The notes beneath the pieces are model-generated. The model saw nothing but the letters and a program-made list of their open reading frames with translations. It was not told the origin of the DNA and searched no databases. From Nonomuraea rubra (lineage in GTDB: Bacteria; Actinomycetota; Actinomycetes; Streptosporangiales; Streptosporangiaceae): a DNA stretch of 64,000 nt. This document shows, piece after piece, positions 51,862-61,056 of the stretch (position 1 is the stretch's first letter; each line of letters begins with the position of its first letter). Made by a program: the position numbers and the translations under genes. The stretch spans positions 8,601,001 through 8,665,000 of the forward strand of contig NZ_JACHMI010000001.1 in the NCBI RefSeq assembly GCF_014207985.1, given 5' to 3'.

Positions 51862-53697
51862 TCAGGACAGCCGGACACTCTGCCTGATCCTCGTCTGGGT
51901 GGCGTCGTCGCAGGTGGTCTTGCCGCAGAAGTACATGATCAGCATGGTCTTGGGCTCGCGGTCGATCACGTAGCTGACGAAGCCGATCCTGGTGCCGCTG
52001 GCCGGGTCGTGCAGCGAGCCGTCGAAGCGGGTGGCGGGGCTGCTGCCCGCCTGGTCCTGCACGGGTTTGTCGAGGTCGACCTGGCCGGGGAGCAGGGCCT
52101 CCATCTTGGGTTTCATCATCTCGGCGGTGCCGCTGGCGTCGAGGGTGTCGGAGACCTGGACGTACACCCCGGCGACGCCCTCGGGGTCGTTGCCGACGAT
52201 CTCCTTGACCTTCGACCAGTCGGCGCCGGGACCGGCCACGAACAGGTCCTCGAACTCCGTGGCGTGCGAGGACGCCACGGCGAACAGGTCCTGGTGGGTG
52301 CGTACCGTCCAGTCGCCCGGATAGTCGAACGTGAGCGGCGCGGCGGCGCTGGTCTTGTAGTTCATCCAGGTATCGCCGCGATTGTTCATGATCACGAACG
52401 CCACCAGGGCGAGCGCGGCCACGGCGGCCACCAGCGTGGCGGCCACGATCGGGACCCGGCCGGGCCGCCTGCCCGCCGGCTGCGTGGGCTGCCCGGCCGT
52501 ACCCTGAGGCCGCGCGAGCGGGGCGGCGAACGGCGGCACGGAACCCGGCCCCGATCCCGGCCCTGAACCCAGCCCAGCACCCGGCCCCGCACCCGGCCCG
52601 GCACCCGGTACGGAGTGCGGCCCGGAGCCCGGCCCTGAACCCGGTACCGAGTGCGGCCCCGAGCCGGGGCCCGGGCCGAGGTCCGGCTGCGGCATGGCGT
52701 GATGCGGCCCGGACGAGGGCGCGGCGTGCGCTCCTCCCTGGCGCTGCACGGGATAGGGCCCGGAATGCGGGCTCTGCCCCGGCGGCGGCACGAGGTGCCG
52801 TCCCGGCCCGAGAGGGGAGCCGAGCGCGCCGAACGGGTCCGCGAAGGGGTCGTGGTGGTGCCCGCTGATCGCATCGCGCAGCGCGGTCACGAACTCGGTG
52901 CAGGTCGCGTACCGCTGCTCGGGCGACTTGGCCAGCGCGCGCATGATCACGCCGTCCACCTGCGCGGGCAGTTCGGGCCGCAGCTGCGACAGAGGGGGCG
53001 GCTGCTCGGCCAGGTGGGCCCAGAGCAGCGCGATGTCGTTCTCGCGCTGGAACGGCAGCCGCGCCGACAGCGCCTCGTAGACCACGCAGGCCAGCGCGTA
53101 CTGGTCGCAGCGGCCGTCGATGTGCTCCTTGTTGATCTGCTCGGGCGACATGTAGCGGGGCGTGCCGATGAACTGGTCGGTCTGCGTCAGCCCGGAGATC
53201 GACGAGCGGTGCTTGGTGATGCCGAAGTCGGTCAGGTAGACGTGGTCACCGGCCAGCAGGATGTTGGCCGGCTTGACGTCGCGGTGGATCAGGTCGTGCG
53301 CGTGGGCGGCGTCGAGTGCCGCGGCCACCTGCGAGAAGATCTGGTTCGCCTGGCCGAGGGGCAGCGGCCCGCGGTCGTAGATGAGCCGGCGCAGGTCGAG
53401 ACCGTCCACGTACCGCATGGCGATGTACAGGACGCCGTCCACGTCGGCGTTGGCCTCGTAGATCGGGATGATGTTGGGGTGCTCGATGCTGGCGACCGTC
53501 CTGGACTCCAGGATGAACCGCTGCCTGAACCTGTCGTCGACGCTGAGCACCGGGTTGAGGATCTTCAGCGCCACCCTGCGGCTCAACCTCGGGTCGAGCG
53601 CCAGGTAGACGACGGCCATGCCGCCCTTGCCGACGATGTCCTCGATGTAGTACCCGGCCACCTCCTGGCCGATGAGCGATCTTTCGTTCAATGGCAT
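51862..53697 (-). CDS. Membrane Ser/Thr protein kinase, PknB type
   Basis: A 611-residue kinase from ATG 53697, which overlaps the stop of the upstream gene by one base. The N-terminal kinase domain has the Gly loop VGKGGMAVVY (22-31), Lys45 in VALK, HRDVKPAN (138-145) and DFGITKH (157-163), so it should be active. The Pro/Gly/Ser-rich linker with GPGSGPHSVPGSG-type repeats leads to one membrane helix (VAALALVAFVIM), then an extracytoplasmic domain of about 170 residues (FDYPGDWTV, MYFCGKTTCDD) that may sense a ligand. It is co-translated with the protease-like protein. Confidence 0.93.
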   Translation of the reverse strand: MPLNERSLIGQEVAGYYIEDIVGKGGMAVVYLALDPRLSRRVALKILNPVLSVDDRFRQRFILESRTVASIEHPNIIPIYEANADVDGVLYIAMRYVDGLDLRRLIYDRGPLPLGQANQIFSQVAAALDAAHAHDLIHRDVKPANILLAGDHVYLTDFGITKHRSSISGLTQTDQFIGTPRYMSPEQINKEHIDGRCDQYALACVVYEALSARLPFQRENDIALLWAHLAEQPPPLSQLRPELPAQVDGVIMRALAKSPEQRYATCTEFVTALRDAISGHHHDPFADPFGALGSPLGPGRHLVPPPGQSPHSGPYPVQRQGGAHAAPSSGPHHAMPQPDLGPGPGSGPHSVPGSGPGSGPHSVPGAGPGAGPGAGLGSGPGSGPGSVPPFAAPLARPQGTAGQPTQPAGRRPGRVPIVAATLVAAVAALALVAFVIMNNRGDTWMNYKTSAAAPLTFDYPGDWTVRTHQDLFAVASSHATEFEDLFVAGPGADWSKVKEIVGNDPEGVAGVYVQVSDTLDASGTAEMMKPKMEALLPGQVDLDKPVQDQAGSSPATRFDGSLHDPASGTRIGFVSYVIDREPKTMLIMYFCGKTTCDDATQTRIRQSVRLS

Positions 53698-55160
53698 CAC
53701 GTCTCGATGGGGTGGCCGCAGTAGCCGCAGAAGCGGTGCGCCGGTCCGAGCCTCATGCCGCACGAGGTGCAGTACTTGATCGCCGGGTCTGGCGCGGTCA
53801 TCACCTGCTGCTGCTGCGGGACCACTTGGAACGACTGGGACCGCCGCACGACCACGGTCTGGTTCGCGCCGTCGTCGAACGGTGGACTGGCCGCCAGCGG
53901 CTGTGGCAGTTCTGTCTGTCTTTCAGGAGTGCGGCGGCGCCACAGCAGATACGCGCCACCCCCGGCCGCTATGAAAAGAATTCCCGCCGCCGCGATGAAC
54001 GGCCACAGCGGCGTGGGCGCCTCGGTCTCGGCCGCGGCCTTCTTCGTGCCCTGGTCCTCCGGGCCGCCCCGCTTGGCCAGCGAGGTCTTCAGCAGCGCCG
54101 CGGCCACCACGTTGCCCGGGTAGAGCTCCAGCACGCGCTGGAAGCCCGGCGCGGCCTCGGTGTAGTACTTCGTGTGATAGCGGGTCAGCGCCGCCTCGAA
54201 GGCGGTGTCGATCGCGCCCCTGCGCGGCACGACCTTGGCGGCGGCCAGGACGGCGGTGACCTCCTTGACCCCGATCATCTTGCCGTCCTTGCCGCCTCCG
54301 ACCAGCAGGCCGATGACGTGGCCGTCCTTGTCGCCGATCACCGGCGCGCCGACGAGGCCCTTGTCGGCGAGGCCGCCCAGCTTGACCGGCTCGTCGACCT
54401 TCTTCTCCGGGTCGGCGAACGGCCTGCCGGCGCCGCCCTGCACGCCGCCCTTGCCCAGGTGGGCGATCTCGACGGTGTGCGCCACGTTCGGGCCCGGCCT
54501 GCCGAGGAAGCCGGCCACGTTCGTCGGGGAGCCCTCCTGGTCGGGCACCTTGTCGGCGAGCGGCGCGGTCGGCATGCCGACGCCGCCGGCGGCCGGGGTC
54601 AGCGGCACCAGCACGGCCGGATCGTCGGGCTGGGGGCCGGCCTTGATGCACTTGACCTTGTAGCCGTCGGGGCTGGCCGGTGACACGTTGGGGAAGGCGG
54701 TGATGTCGGTGGTGACGCTGACGATGCAGGTCGCGGTGTCGCTGCCGAGGTTGTAGCACTGCTGGAGGTGGCGGTTGAGCACGGGGTCGGAGAGCTTGTG
54801 CTTGTCGTAGTCGGCCGGGATCTTCACCTTGTGGTGCTCGGCGAAGATCTTGTTGGCGGCGTAGATGGCGACGTCGTTCGGGTTCACGGCCAGGCGCCTG
54901 AGCGCCACGATGGTGCCGTCGGGGTTGACGACCGTGCCCGTGCCCGCGGCGAACGGCAGGCTGTAGGAACGGTCCACGTGTTTCAGCTCGCCCACGTGGT
55001 CGAGCAGGGTGATCTTCACATTGGACACGGCTTCCAGCCGCACCACGGCCGGGCTCACCAGGTCGGTGATCCCGCTCGGGTGCTCGTGGGCCGCGACCGG
55101 TGTCGCGATGAGCGCCAGTGCCACCGCGGCGCCACCGGCAAGAGCTGTGAGGCGCGCCAT
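53697..55160 (-). CDS. Trypsin-like membrane protein with non-catalytic protease domain and zinc ribbon
   Basis: A 487-residue protein from ATG 55160. A signal peptide (ALIATPVAAHEH) is followed by a trypsin-like fold in which GTGTVVNPDGTIVALRRLAV (73-92) replaces the GTAAHVV pattern, so the catalytic His is Arg, and KGLVGAPVIG (267-276) replaces GDSGGPV, so the Ser is Val. It is therefore probably not a peptidase. One membrane helix (WPFIAAAGILFIAAGGGAYLLW) follows, then a cytoplasmic C-terminus with zinc-ribbon CTSCGMRL and CGYCGHP. This could be a sensor that pairs with the kinase encoded by the overlapping next gene. Confidence 0.8.
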   Translation of the reverse strand: MARLTALAGGAAVALALIATPVAAHEHPSGITDLVSPAVVRLEAVSNVKITLLDHVGELKHVDRSYSLPFAAGTGTVVNPDGTIVALRRLAVNPNDVAIYAANKIFAEHHKVKIPADYDKHKLSDPVLNRHLQQCYNLGSDTATCIVSVTTDITAFPNVSPASPDGYKVKCIKAGPQPDDPAVLVPLTPAAGGVGMPTAPLADKVPDQEGSPTNVAGFLGRPGPNVAHTVEIAHLGKGGVQGGAGRPFADPEKKVDEPVKLGGLADKGLVGAPVIGDKDGHVIGLLVGGGKDGKMIGVKEVTAVLAAAKVVPRRGAIDTAFEAALTRYHTKYYTEAAPGFQRVLELYPGNVVAAALLKTSLAKRGGPEDQGTKKAAAETEAPTPLWPFIAAAGILFIAAGGGAYLLWRRRTPERQTELPQPLAASPPFDDGANQTVVVRRSQSFQVVPQQQQVMTAPDPAIKYCTSCGMRLGPAHRFCGYCGHPIET

Positions 55161-55231
55161 CTCCGCTCCAAACACTGGAATAGGACCAGGTTCCCAATCA
55201 CATGGCGTAAGTCAATAGACCACCACATAGA

Positions 55232-55241
55232 CAAGCGCTTG
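55232..55241. promoter_or_regulatory. Short palindrome CAAGCGCTTG before hydantoinase A
   Basis: A 10-bp perfect palindrome lies 22 bp before the hydantoinase start, inside the divergent promoter region. Its core AAGCGCTT resembles centres of LacI- and TetR-type operators, but the arms do not extend. Confidence 0.35.
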
Positions 55242-55263
55242 CTCGGGGACATAACGTGCCTGA

Positions 55264-57351
55264 ATGGGTTACGCGATCGGCGTCGATGTCGGCGGCACCT
55301 TCACCGACGTGGTCCTGAGCGGCACGTCCGGAGCGATATCCGTGGCCAAATGTTTGAGCACCCACTACGACCCCATCGCGGGCATCGTCTCCGGCGTTAC
55401 GCGGGTGCTCGGCGACCGGGACCCGGCGCAGGTCACAAGGGTGGTGCACGCGACCACCCTGGCGACCAACGCGGTGCTCGAACGCAAGGGGGCGCGGGTC
55501 GCCTTCGTCACGACGCGGGGCTTCCGCGCGGCCGTCCCGCTCGGCCGGTACGCCCGCGTCGAGGAGGACCGCTACGACCTGCGCTTCACCCCGCCGCCTC
55601 CCCCGGTCGCGCCGGGCGACTGCTTCGAAGTGGTCGAGCGCGTCTCGGCCCGGGGTGCCGTACTGATCCCGCTCGACCCCGGTTCTGTACGCCGGGTGGC
55701 CGCCGCGATCGCGGCCCGCGGGATCGGGTCGGCTGCGGTGTGCCTGCTGCACGCGTACGCCAACCCCGCGCACGAACGCCGGGTGGCGGAGATCCTGCGC
55801 GAGACCGTCCCCGTCGTGGTCACCTCGTCGGAGGTGTGGCCCGAGATCCGCGAGTACGAGCGGGCCACCACCACCATCATGTCCGCCTACATCGGCCCGC
55901 TGATGGCCTCCTACCTCTCGCGGCTGCGGGAGCGGCTGGCGGAGATCGGGATCCGCGCGCCCGTGCACGTGATGGAGTCCAGCGGCGGGGTGATCTCCGC
56001 CGACCTCGCCGCCAGGCGGGCCGTGGCCACGATCGAGTCGGGCCCCGCGGCGGGGGTGCTGGCGGCGGCGGGGGCCGGGTTCGCGGACGCGATCTCGTTC
56101 GACATGGGCGGCACCACCGCCAAGACGTGCGTGGTGCGCGGGGGGCGGCCGGAGATCACGCACGAGTTCCACGTGGGCGGCAAGGGCAGCTTCGGCGGGC
56201 GGCGGGCCGGCACCGGCGTGCCCATCAAGACCCCCGCCATCGACCTGGCCGAGGTGGGGGCGGGCGGGGGCAGCGTCGCCTGGCTGGACCCGGCGGGCGC
56301 GCTGCGCGTCGGCCCGCGCTCGGCCGGCTCCTCCCCGGGGCCCGCCTGCTACGGCCTCGGCGGCTCCGAGCCGACCGTCACGGACGCGAACCTCGTGCTC
56401 GGCTACCTGTCCTCGGCCTCCATCCCGCTGTCGCCCCCGCTGGCGGACAAGGCGCTGGACCGGCTGGCCTCGCCGCTGGGGGTGTCGCGGGCGGAGGCCG
56501 CGTACGCGGTGCACGAGATCGTCAGCGCCTCGATGGCGTCGGCGGTGCACGTGGTCACCGTCCAGCGCGGCATCGACCCGCGCGGCTTCGCCCTGGTCGC
56601 GTTCGGCGGCGCGGGGCCCATGCACGCGGCCCGGATCGCCGGACGGTTCGGCATCGGAACGGTCGTGGTGCCCGATCACTGCGGGGTGGCCTCGGCGGCG
56701 GGCCTGCTGTCGGGCGCCCTGTCCACCGAACGCGTCCTGTCCCGCCTCGACGCCCCCGACCCCGAGGCCCTCTTCACCTCCCTGGCCTCGGACGCCGCCA
56801 ACGACCTCGACCTCGACCTCACGGCGCCCGGGGTGCGGGTGCTGCGCTCGGTGGACGTGCGCTTCAAGGGCCAGTCGCACGACCTGACGGTGGACTGGTC
56901 CGCCGACCGCGCCGCCCTGGAGTCGCGCTTCTTCCGCCGGTACGCGGAGGTGTACGGGATCACGCAGCGGGGCGAGATCGAGCTGGTCAGCTACCGCGTC
57001 CGCGTCACCACCCCACCCGGAGCCGCCCCACCGAGCGACGCGCTCGCGGACGATGCGTCCCACCCGGCCCCGCCCCCTCCCAGCGCCGGTGCGGCGAGGA
57101 GTCGTGCGGCGGAGACCGGCGCAACGCGAACGGCGAGCACCGGCACCCGGAGGGCGTACTTCCCGGAGTGCGGCGGGTACACCGGCGTCCCCGTCCACAC
57201 CAGGGGCACCCTGGCCACCGAGCCGGCCGCCACGCTCCAGGGCCCGGCCATCATCGAGGACCCCGAGTCCACGACCGTCGTCCCGCCCGCCTGGACCGCC
57301 ACCCTCACCCCGGCCCACGCCATCCACCTCACCAGGAGAACCACCGCATGA
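55264..57351 (+). CDS. hyuA: Hydantoinase A/5-oxoprolinase-like subunit
   Basis: This 695-residue ATP-dependent hydrolase subunit starts at ATG 55264. The N-terminal IGVDVGGTFTDVVL (5-18) and DMGGTTAKTC (about 279-288) are actin-like ATPase motifs of HyuA; GAGGGSVAWLD (about 336-346) and SAGSSPGPACYGLGG are also typical. With the B subunit it opens hydantoin, 5-oxoproline or acetophenone-like rings at ATP cost. A Pro/Ala/Thr-rich insertion (about 585-625) sits near the C-terminus. The stop overlaps the hyuB start (ATGA). Confidence 0.92.
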   Translation: MGYAIGVDVGGTFTDVVLSGTSGAISVAKCLSTHYDPIAGIVSGVTRVLGDRDPAQVTRVVHATTLATNAVLERKGARVAFVTTRGFRAAVPLGRYARVEEDRYDLRFTPPPPPVAPGDCFEVVERVSARGAVLIPLDPGSVRRVAAAIAARGIGSAAVCLLHAYANPAHERRVAEILRETVPVVVTSSEVWPEIREYERATTTIMSAYIGPLMASYLSRLRERLAEIGIRAPVHVMESSGGVISADLAARRAVATIESGPAAGVLAAAGAGFADAISFDMGGTTAKTCVVRGGRPEITHEFHVGGKGSFGGRRAGTGVPIKTPAIDLAEVGAGGGSVAWLDPAGALRVGPRSAGSSPGPACYGLGGSEPTVTDANLVLGYLSSASIPLSPPLADKALDRLASPLGVSRAEAAYAVHEIVSASMASAVHVVTVQRGIDPRGFALVAFGGAGPMHAARIAGRFGIGTVVVPDHCGVASAAGLLSGALSTERVLSRLDAPDPEALFTSLASDAANDLDLDLTAPGVRVLRSVDVRFKGQSHDLTVDWSADRAALESRFFRRYAEVYGITQRGEIELVSYRVRVTTPPGAAPPSDALADDASHPAPPPPSAGAARSRAAETGATRTASTGTRRAYFPECGGYTGVPVHTRGTLATEPAATLQGPAIIEDPESTTVVPPAWTATLTPAHAIHLTRRTTA

Positions 57352-59012
57352 CCCCGGACCCCCTGACCGCCGAGGTGCTCAGGAACGCCCTGGTCGTGGC
57401 CGCGGAGGAGGCCGGCATCGTGGTGGTGCGCTCGGCGTACTCGACGTTCATCGTCGAGGGCTCCGACGCCTCGGCGGCCGTCCTGGACGCCGGCGGCCGC
57501 CTGATCGCCCACTCCATGGCCACCACGCTGATGAACAGCATGGCGCTCAAGCTCGCCCTCCCCGAGCTGCTCGCCGACATCCCCCCGGACACGATGCGCC
57601 CCGGCGACGTGTACGCGCTCAACGACGCCTACCGCGGCGGCGTGCACACCAACGACCTGCTCGTCTACCGCCCCGTCTTCGTCCGGGACACCCCCGCCTA
57701 CTTCACCGCCACCATGATCCACGTCTCCGACCTGGGCGGCCTCTCGGCAGGCGGGATGGCCCCGTTGGCCACGGACATCTTCCTGGAGGGCCTCCAGCTC
57801 CCCCCGGTCCGCCTGGCCACCGCCTCGGGCCTGGAGCCGGCGGTCGAGGCGATACTGAAAGCCAACAGCCGCACCCCGGACAAGGTCATGGGCGACGTCC
57901 GCGCCCTCGTGGCCGGCACGGCGGTGGCCGCCGCCCGCATGGAGTCCCTGATCGCGGAGTACGGCGAGGACGGCCTGGCCGCGGGCGTGGCCGGCTACCT
58001 CGACCACACGGAGGCCAGGACCAGGGCGGCGCTGGCGGAGCTGCCCGAGGGCCGGTTCGAGGCGTCGTACCCGATCGACGACGACGGGATCGACCCGGAC
58101 CGTCCCCACCACGTCCGGGTGGCCGTCACGCTCGCCCGCCGTACGGCGGCGCTGGACTTCGCCGGCACGGACCCGCAGGTGCCGGCGGCGATCAACGCCT
58201 CGGCGTCGCAGTCGCTGGCCGCCGCCGTGTTCGCGATCCGCTGCTTCCTGGACCCCGCCATCCCCATGAACGACGGCTGCCTGCGCGCCATCGACGTGCA
58301 TCTCCCGGAGGGCTCGCTGCTCAACGCCCGCTCTCCGCACCCCTGCGGCGGCCGGTACGTCCCGATCTACGCCGCCATGGAGGCCGTCTTCCAGGCGCTG
58401 TCGGACGCGGTGCCCGAGCGGGCCATCGCGGCCAGCGGGATCCTGCAGCCGTTCTCGATCTCGGCGGTGGGGGCGCCGTACTGGATCCACCTGTCGTACG
58501 ACTTCGGCGGCGTGGGCGCGCGCCGCGGCCTGGACGGGCCGGACGCGACGGGCGTGCACTTCGGCGTCGGACGGAACTCGGTGCCGCAGGCGGAGCCCGT
58601 GGAGAGCCGCTGCCCGCTGATCGTGGAGTCGATCGAGACGATCCCCGACTCGGGCGGCCCCGGACGGCACCGGGGCGGGCTGGGATCGCGCACCGTCTAC
58701 CGCTTCCTGGAGGACTGCCACGTCACGACGCGCGGCGACCGGCTACGGCTGGCGCCTCCGGGACGGGAGGGCGGGCTGCCGGGGCGGCTGGGCGGGTTCT
58801 ACCGGCGGCGGCTGGACGGGACGGTGGAGCGGCTGGCGTCCAAGGTGAACAACGTGCGGTTCGCGGCCGGGGAGGCGTTCATCGTGGAGACGACGGGCGG
58901 GGGCGGGCTGGGGGTCGCGTCGGAGCGGGACCGGGAGGCGGTGCTGGCGGACCTCGACGCGGGGCGCGTCTCGGCGCGAGGCGCGGCCGAGGACTACGGG
59001 CTGGGAAATTAG
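57348..59012 (+). CDS. hyuB: Hydantoinase B/5-oxoprolinase-like subunit
   Basis: This 554-residue partner subunit is preceded by AGGAG nine bases upstream and overlaps hyuA. The conserved N-terminus (AEVLRNALVVAAEEAGIVVVRSAYSTFI), GDVYALNDAYRGGVHTNDLLVY and the C-terminal SRTVYRFLEDCHVTTRGDR regions match HyuB. Together with HyuA it forms the ring-opening enzyme; the specific ring is not determined. No permease is adjacent. The 3' end overlaps the convergent Uma2 gene by 4 bp. Confidence 0.92.
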   Translation: MTPDPLTAEVLRNALVVAAEEAGIVVVRSAYSTFIVEGSDASAAVLDAGGRLIAHSMATTLMNSMALKLALPELLADIPPDTMRPGDVYALNDAYRGGVHTNDLLVYRPVFVRDTPAYFTATMIHVSDLGGLSAGGMAPLATDIFLEGLQLPPVRLATASGLEPAVEAILKANSRTPDKVMGDVRALVAGTAVAAARMESLIAEYGEDGLAAGVAGYLDHTEARTRAALAELPEGRFEASYPIDDDGIDPDRPHHVRVAVTLARRTAALDFAGTDPQVPAAINASASQSLAAAVFAIRCFLDPAIPMNDGCLRAIDVHLPEGSLLNARSPHPCGGRYVPIYAAMEAVFQALSDAVPERAIAASGILQPFSISAVGAPYWIHLSYDFGGVGARRGLDGPDATGVHFGVGRNSVPQAEPVESRCPLIVESIETIPDSGGPGRHRGGLGSRTVYRFLEDCHVTTRGDRLRLAPPGREGGLPGRLGGFYRRRLDGTVERLASKVNNVRFAAGEAFIVETTGGGGLGVASERDREAVLADLDAGRVSARGAAEDYGLGN

Positions 59013-59581
59013 TCGATCAGGTCAGCGGGGTCGAAACTGATCGGGTAGGGCCGCGTGAGGGAGGCCATGGTTTGCGGCTTGTGGGCGGCAGGTCCTCGAT
59101 AACACTCTCCGTCGAGCTCGTAGACGTAGAGCGTTGGCCCTTCGGTGGGTTCGACCCGCCAATACGTGGGGATGCCGGCCTCTGCGTATGCCCCCACCTT
59201 GGTCGCCCGGTCACGTGTCTTGGTGCTCGGACTGACCACCTCGACAGCGAGAAGCACATCCTCAGGCGGAAACATGAGCCTCACCGACTTGAACCGCTCC
59301 CGGGGTACCACGACCAGATCGGGAATGTAGAGGTCCTTGTCGGAACTCCGCACGTTGACTGTGGAGAGCACCTTCAGATGCGATGGCACCGTTCGGTGGA
59401 GAATCATCTGCAGCCTGAAGATCACGTCTTGGTGCACCGGGCTGGGGGCAGGACTCACTAGTAGGCTCCCGTTGAAGAGCTCGTAGCGGTTCCCATCGTC
59501 GGGGAACTTGAGCAGGTCATCGACAGTGAACGGCGGCACGCCCGGAATGCCGGCCTGCCTGGTCGGTTCGATCGTCGCCAT
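59009..59581 (-). CDS. Uma2-family putative nuclease
   Basis: A 190-residue protein from ATG 59581. The Uma2 pattern of a restriction-endonuclease-like fold is visible: NRYELFNGSLLVSP (31-44, Glu34), LYIPDLVVVPRE (84-95, Asp88), LLAVEVVSPST (110-120, Glu114) and Lys128 in ATKVGAYAEAG. All PD-(D/E)xK positions are kept, so activity is possible. Uma2 proteins are abundant in actinomycetes and cyanobacteria, often in many copies, with unknown biological roles. It stands alone here. Confidence 0.88.
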   Translation of the reverse strand: MATIEPTRQAGIPGVPPFTVDDLLKFPDDGNRYELFNGSLLVSPAPSPVHQDVIFRLQMILHRTVPSHLKVLSTVNVRSSDKDLYIPDLVVVPRERFKSVRLMFPPEDVLLAVEVVSPSTKTRDRATKVGAYAEAGIPTYWRVEPTEGPTLYVYELDGECYRGPAAHKPQTMASLTRPYPISFDPADLID

Positions 59582-59644
59582 TGCGGTCACCTGCTCAGTA
59601 TCGGGAACCTCGCCCTCGCCCACATGCTACTTCCCCAGATCTCC

Positions 59645-60286
59645 TCACTTTGAGTGACGAGGCCGCCACGCCTCGGCCCCCCGCCGCACCGCCGCATGCA
59701 CGGCCCGAGCCGCCCGAGCCCCCCACTCCGACCGAGGCCCCCCGAACACCTCCTCCTCCCCCGCGACACGCACGGCCACGCACACGGCGTCGGAAGCCGT
59801 CCCCGTCCCCGCGAAGCCGGTCTCGACGAGGGCCTGTGTCTTGGCCTCCGTGACCGTCATCACCGCGTTCACCAGCGCCGCGTCCGTCATCGCCACCGGC
59901 AGCACGACCACGAGGTTGATGGTCCCCACCCGCATCGGCGCCAGCTCGGGATCCACGTGCCCCTCCGGCGCCGCAGCCCAGGTGGGAACCCGCAGCCCCA
60001 CGGTCGCGTACGCCTCCACACCCCCATCGGCGGCCCGCACGTACCGGTCCACGGACGCCGCGGTCATCATCCCGACCCCGGCCCCGTCCCGGGGCCCCAG
60101 CGAAGCCAGGTGATCGACCGGGTCCATCCGCGCGTACCCGGCCACGACCTGCGCGTTCAGCACCCACTCCCGGGGCCCGATCCCGCCGCCGAGCATGGCA
60201 GAGGAGATCATCCGCCAGCCGGGCCCGAACTCCCAGAGCAACGCCCCGAGCCGGGCCCCGTCCTCCACGCGATAGCTGAGCTTCAC
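59645..60286 (-). CDS. cbiZ: Adenosylcobinamide amidohydrolase (CbiZ)
   Basis: A 213-residue enzyme from GTG 60286, overlapping the ABC ATPase stop (GTGA). CbiZ removes the aminopropanol side chain of adenosylcobinamide or cobamides, giving adenosylcobyric acid for remodelling to the cell's own cobamide. ISSAMLGGGIGPREWVLNAQV (near residues 27-47) and TINLVVVLPVAMTDAALVNAVMTVTEAKTQAL (about 122-153) match the family. It is the last gene of the B12 operon under the riboswitch, so imported corrinoids are presumably remodelled. Confidence 0.9.
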   Translation of the reverse strand: MKLSYRVEDGARLGALLWEFGPGWRMISSAMLGGGIGPREWVLNAQVVAGYARMDPVDHLASLGPRDGAGVGMMTAASVDRYVRAADGGVEAYATVGLRVPTWAAAPEGHVDPELAPMRVGTINLVVVLPVAMTDAALVNAVMTVTEAKTQALVETGFAGTGTASDAVCVAVRVAGEEEVFGGPRSEWGARAARAVHAAVRRGAEAWRPRHSK

Positions 60287-61056
60287 GGCCCTCCCCGCAC
60301 CAGGTGCACGACGGGCCGCCCGTCGGGCCCTGGCTCGATCTTGACATGCGCGTCGAAGTGCCGCCCGACGAGTTCCTCGGTGAGCACCTGGGCGGGCTCC
60401 CCGGAGGCGACGGCGCGGCCGCCGGTGAGGAGCAGGAGGGAGTCGGCGTAGAGGCCGGCGACGGTCAGGTCGTGCAGGGTGGTGACGACGGTGAGCCCGT
60501 CGGTGCGCCGCAGCCGGTCCACCAGCTCCAGCACCTGCTGCTGGTGGCCGAGGTCGAGGGCGGTGGTGGGCTCGTCCAGCAGCAGCGCGGGGGCCTGCTG
60601 GGCGAGCGCCCTGGCGAGCACGACGCGCTGCCGCTCCCCGCCGGACAGCTCCCCGACGTGCCGGCCGGCCAGCGCCGTCAGGTCCAGCCGCTCGATGACG
60701 GACGCCGTCACCTCGCGGTCGTGCCGGCTCTCGCGCCCCAGGTAGGGGATGTACGGCGTGCGCCCCAGCAGCGCGTAGTCGAAGACCGTCATCTCCGGCG
60801 GCAGGGCGGGCGTCTGCGGCGCGTACGCCAGCAGCCTGGCCCGCTCGCGCGGCTTGAGCCCGCCGGACGGCCGGGAGTCGAGCAGCACCTCGCCCCGGTG
60901 CCCGACCAGCCCCATGAGGGCCTTGAGCAGGGTGGACTTGCCGGCCCCGTTGGGCCCGATGACGCCGACCCACTCGCCGCGCCGTACCTCCAGGTCGACG
61001 CCGTCGAGCACGTCGCGCTCCCCGAGCCGCACCGACAGGCCGCGTGCGCCGATCAT
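60283..61056 (-). CDS. btuD: Corrinoid ABC transporter ATPase (BtuD-like)
   Basis: This 257-residue ATPase has Walker A GPNGAGKST (34-42), the signature LSGGERQRVVLARAL (about 135-149) and Walker B ALLLDEPTTALD (about 154-165). It is the FecE/BtuD type. ATG 61056 overlaps the permease stop (ATGA), and the stop overlaps the cbiZ start. It powers import of cobalamin or cobinamide with the permease and binding protein upstream. Confidence 0.9.
   Translation of the reverse strand: MIGARGLSVRLGERDVLDGVDLEVRRGEWVGVIGPNGAGKSTLLKALMGLVGHRGEVLLDSRPSGGLKPRERARLLAYAPQTPALPPEMTVFDYALLGRTPYIPYLGRESRHDREVTASVIERLDLTALAGRHVGELSGGERQRVVLARALAQQAPALLLDEPTTALDLGHQQQVLELVDRLRRTDGLTVVTTLHDLTVAGLYADSLLLLTGGRAVASGEPAQVLTEELVGRHFDAHVKIEPGPDGRPVVHLVRGGP

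Noticed and set aside
59009..59581. Uma2 protein as part of a restriction or defence island
   Set aside because: No methylase, helicase or mobile gene lies nearby; a single Uma2 gene is common background in actinomycetes.
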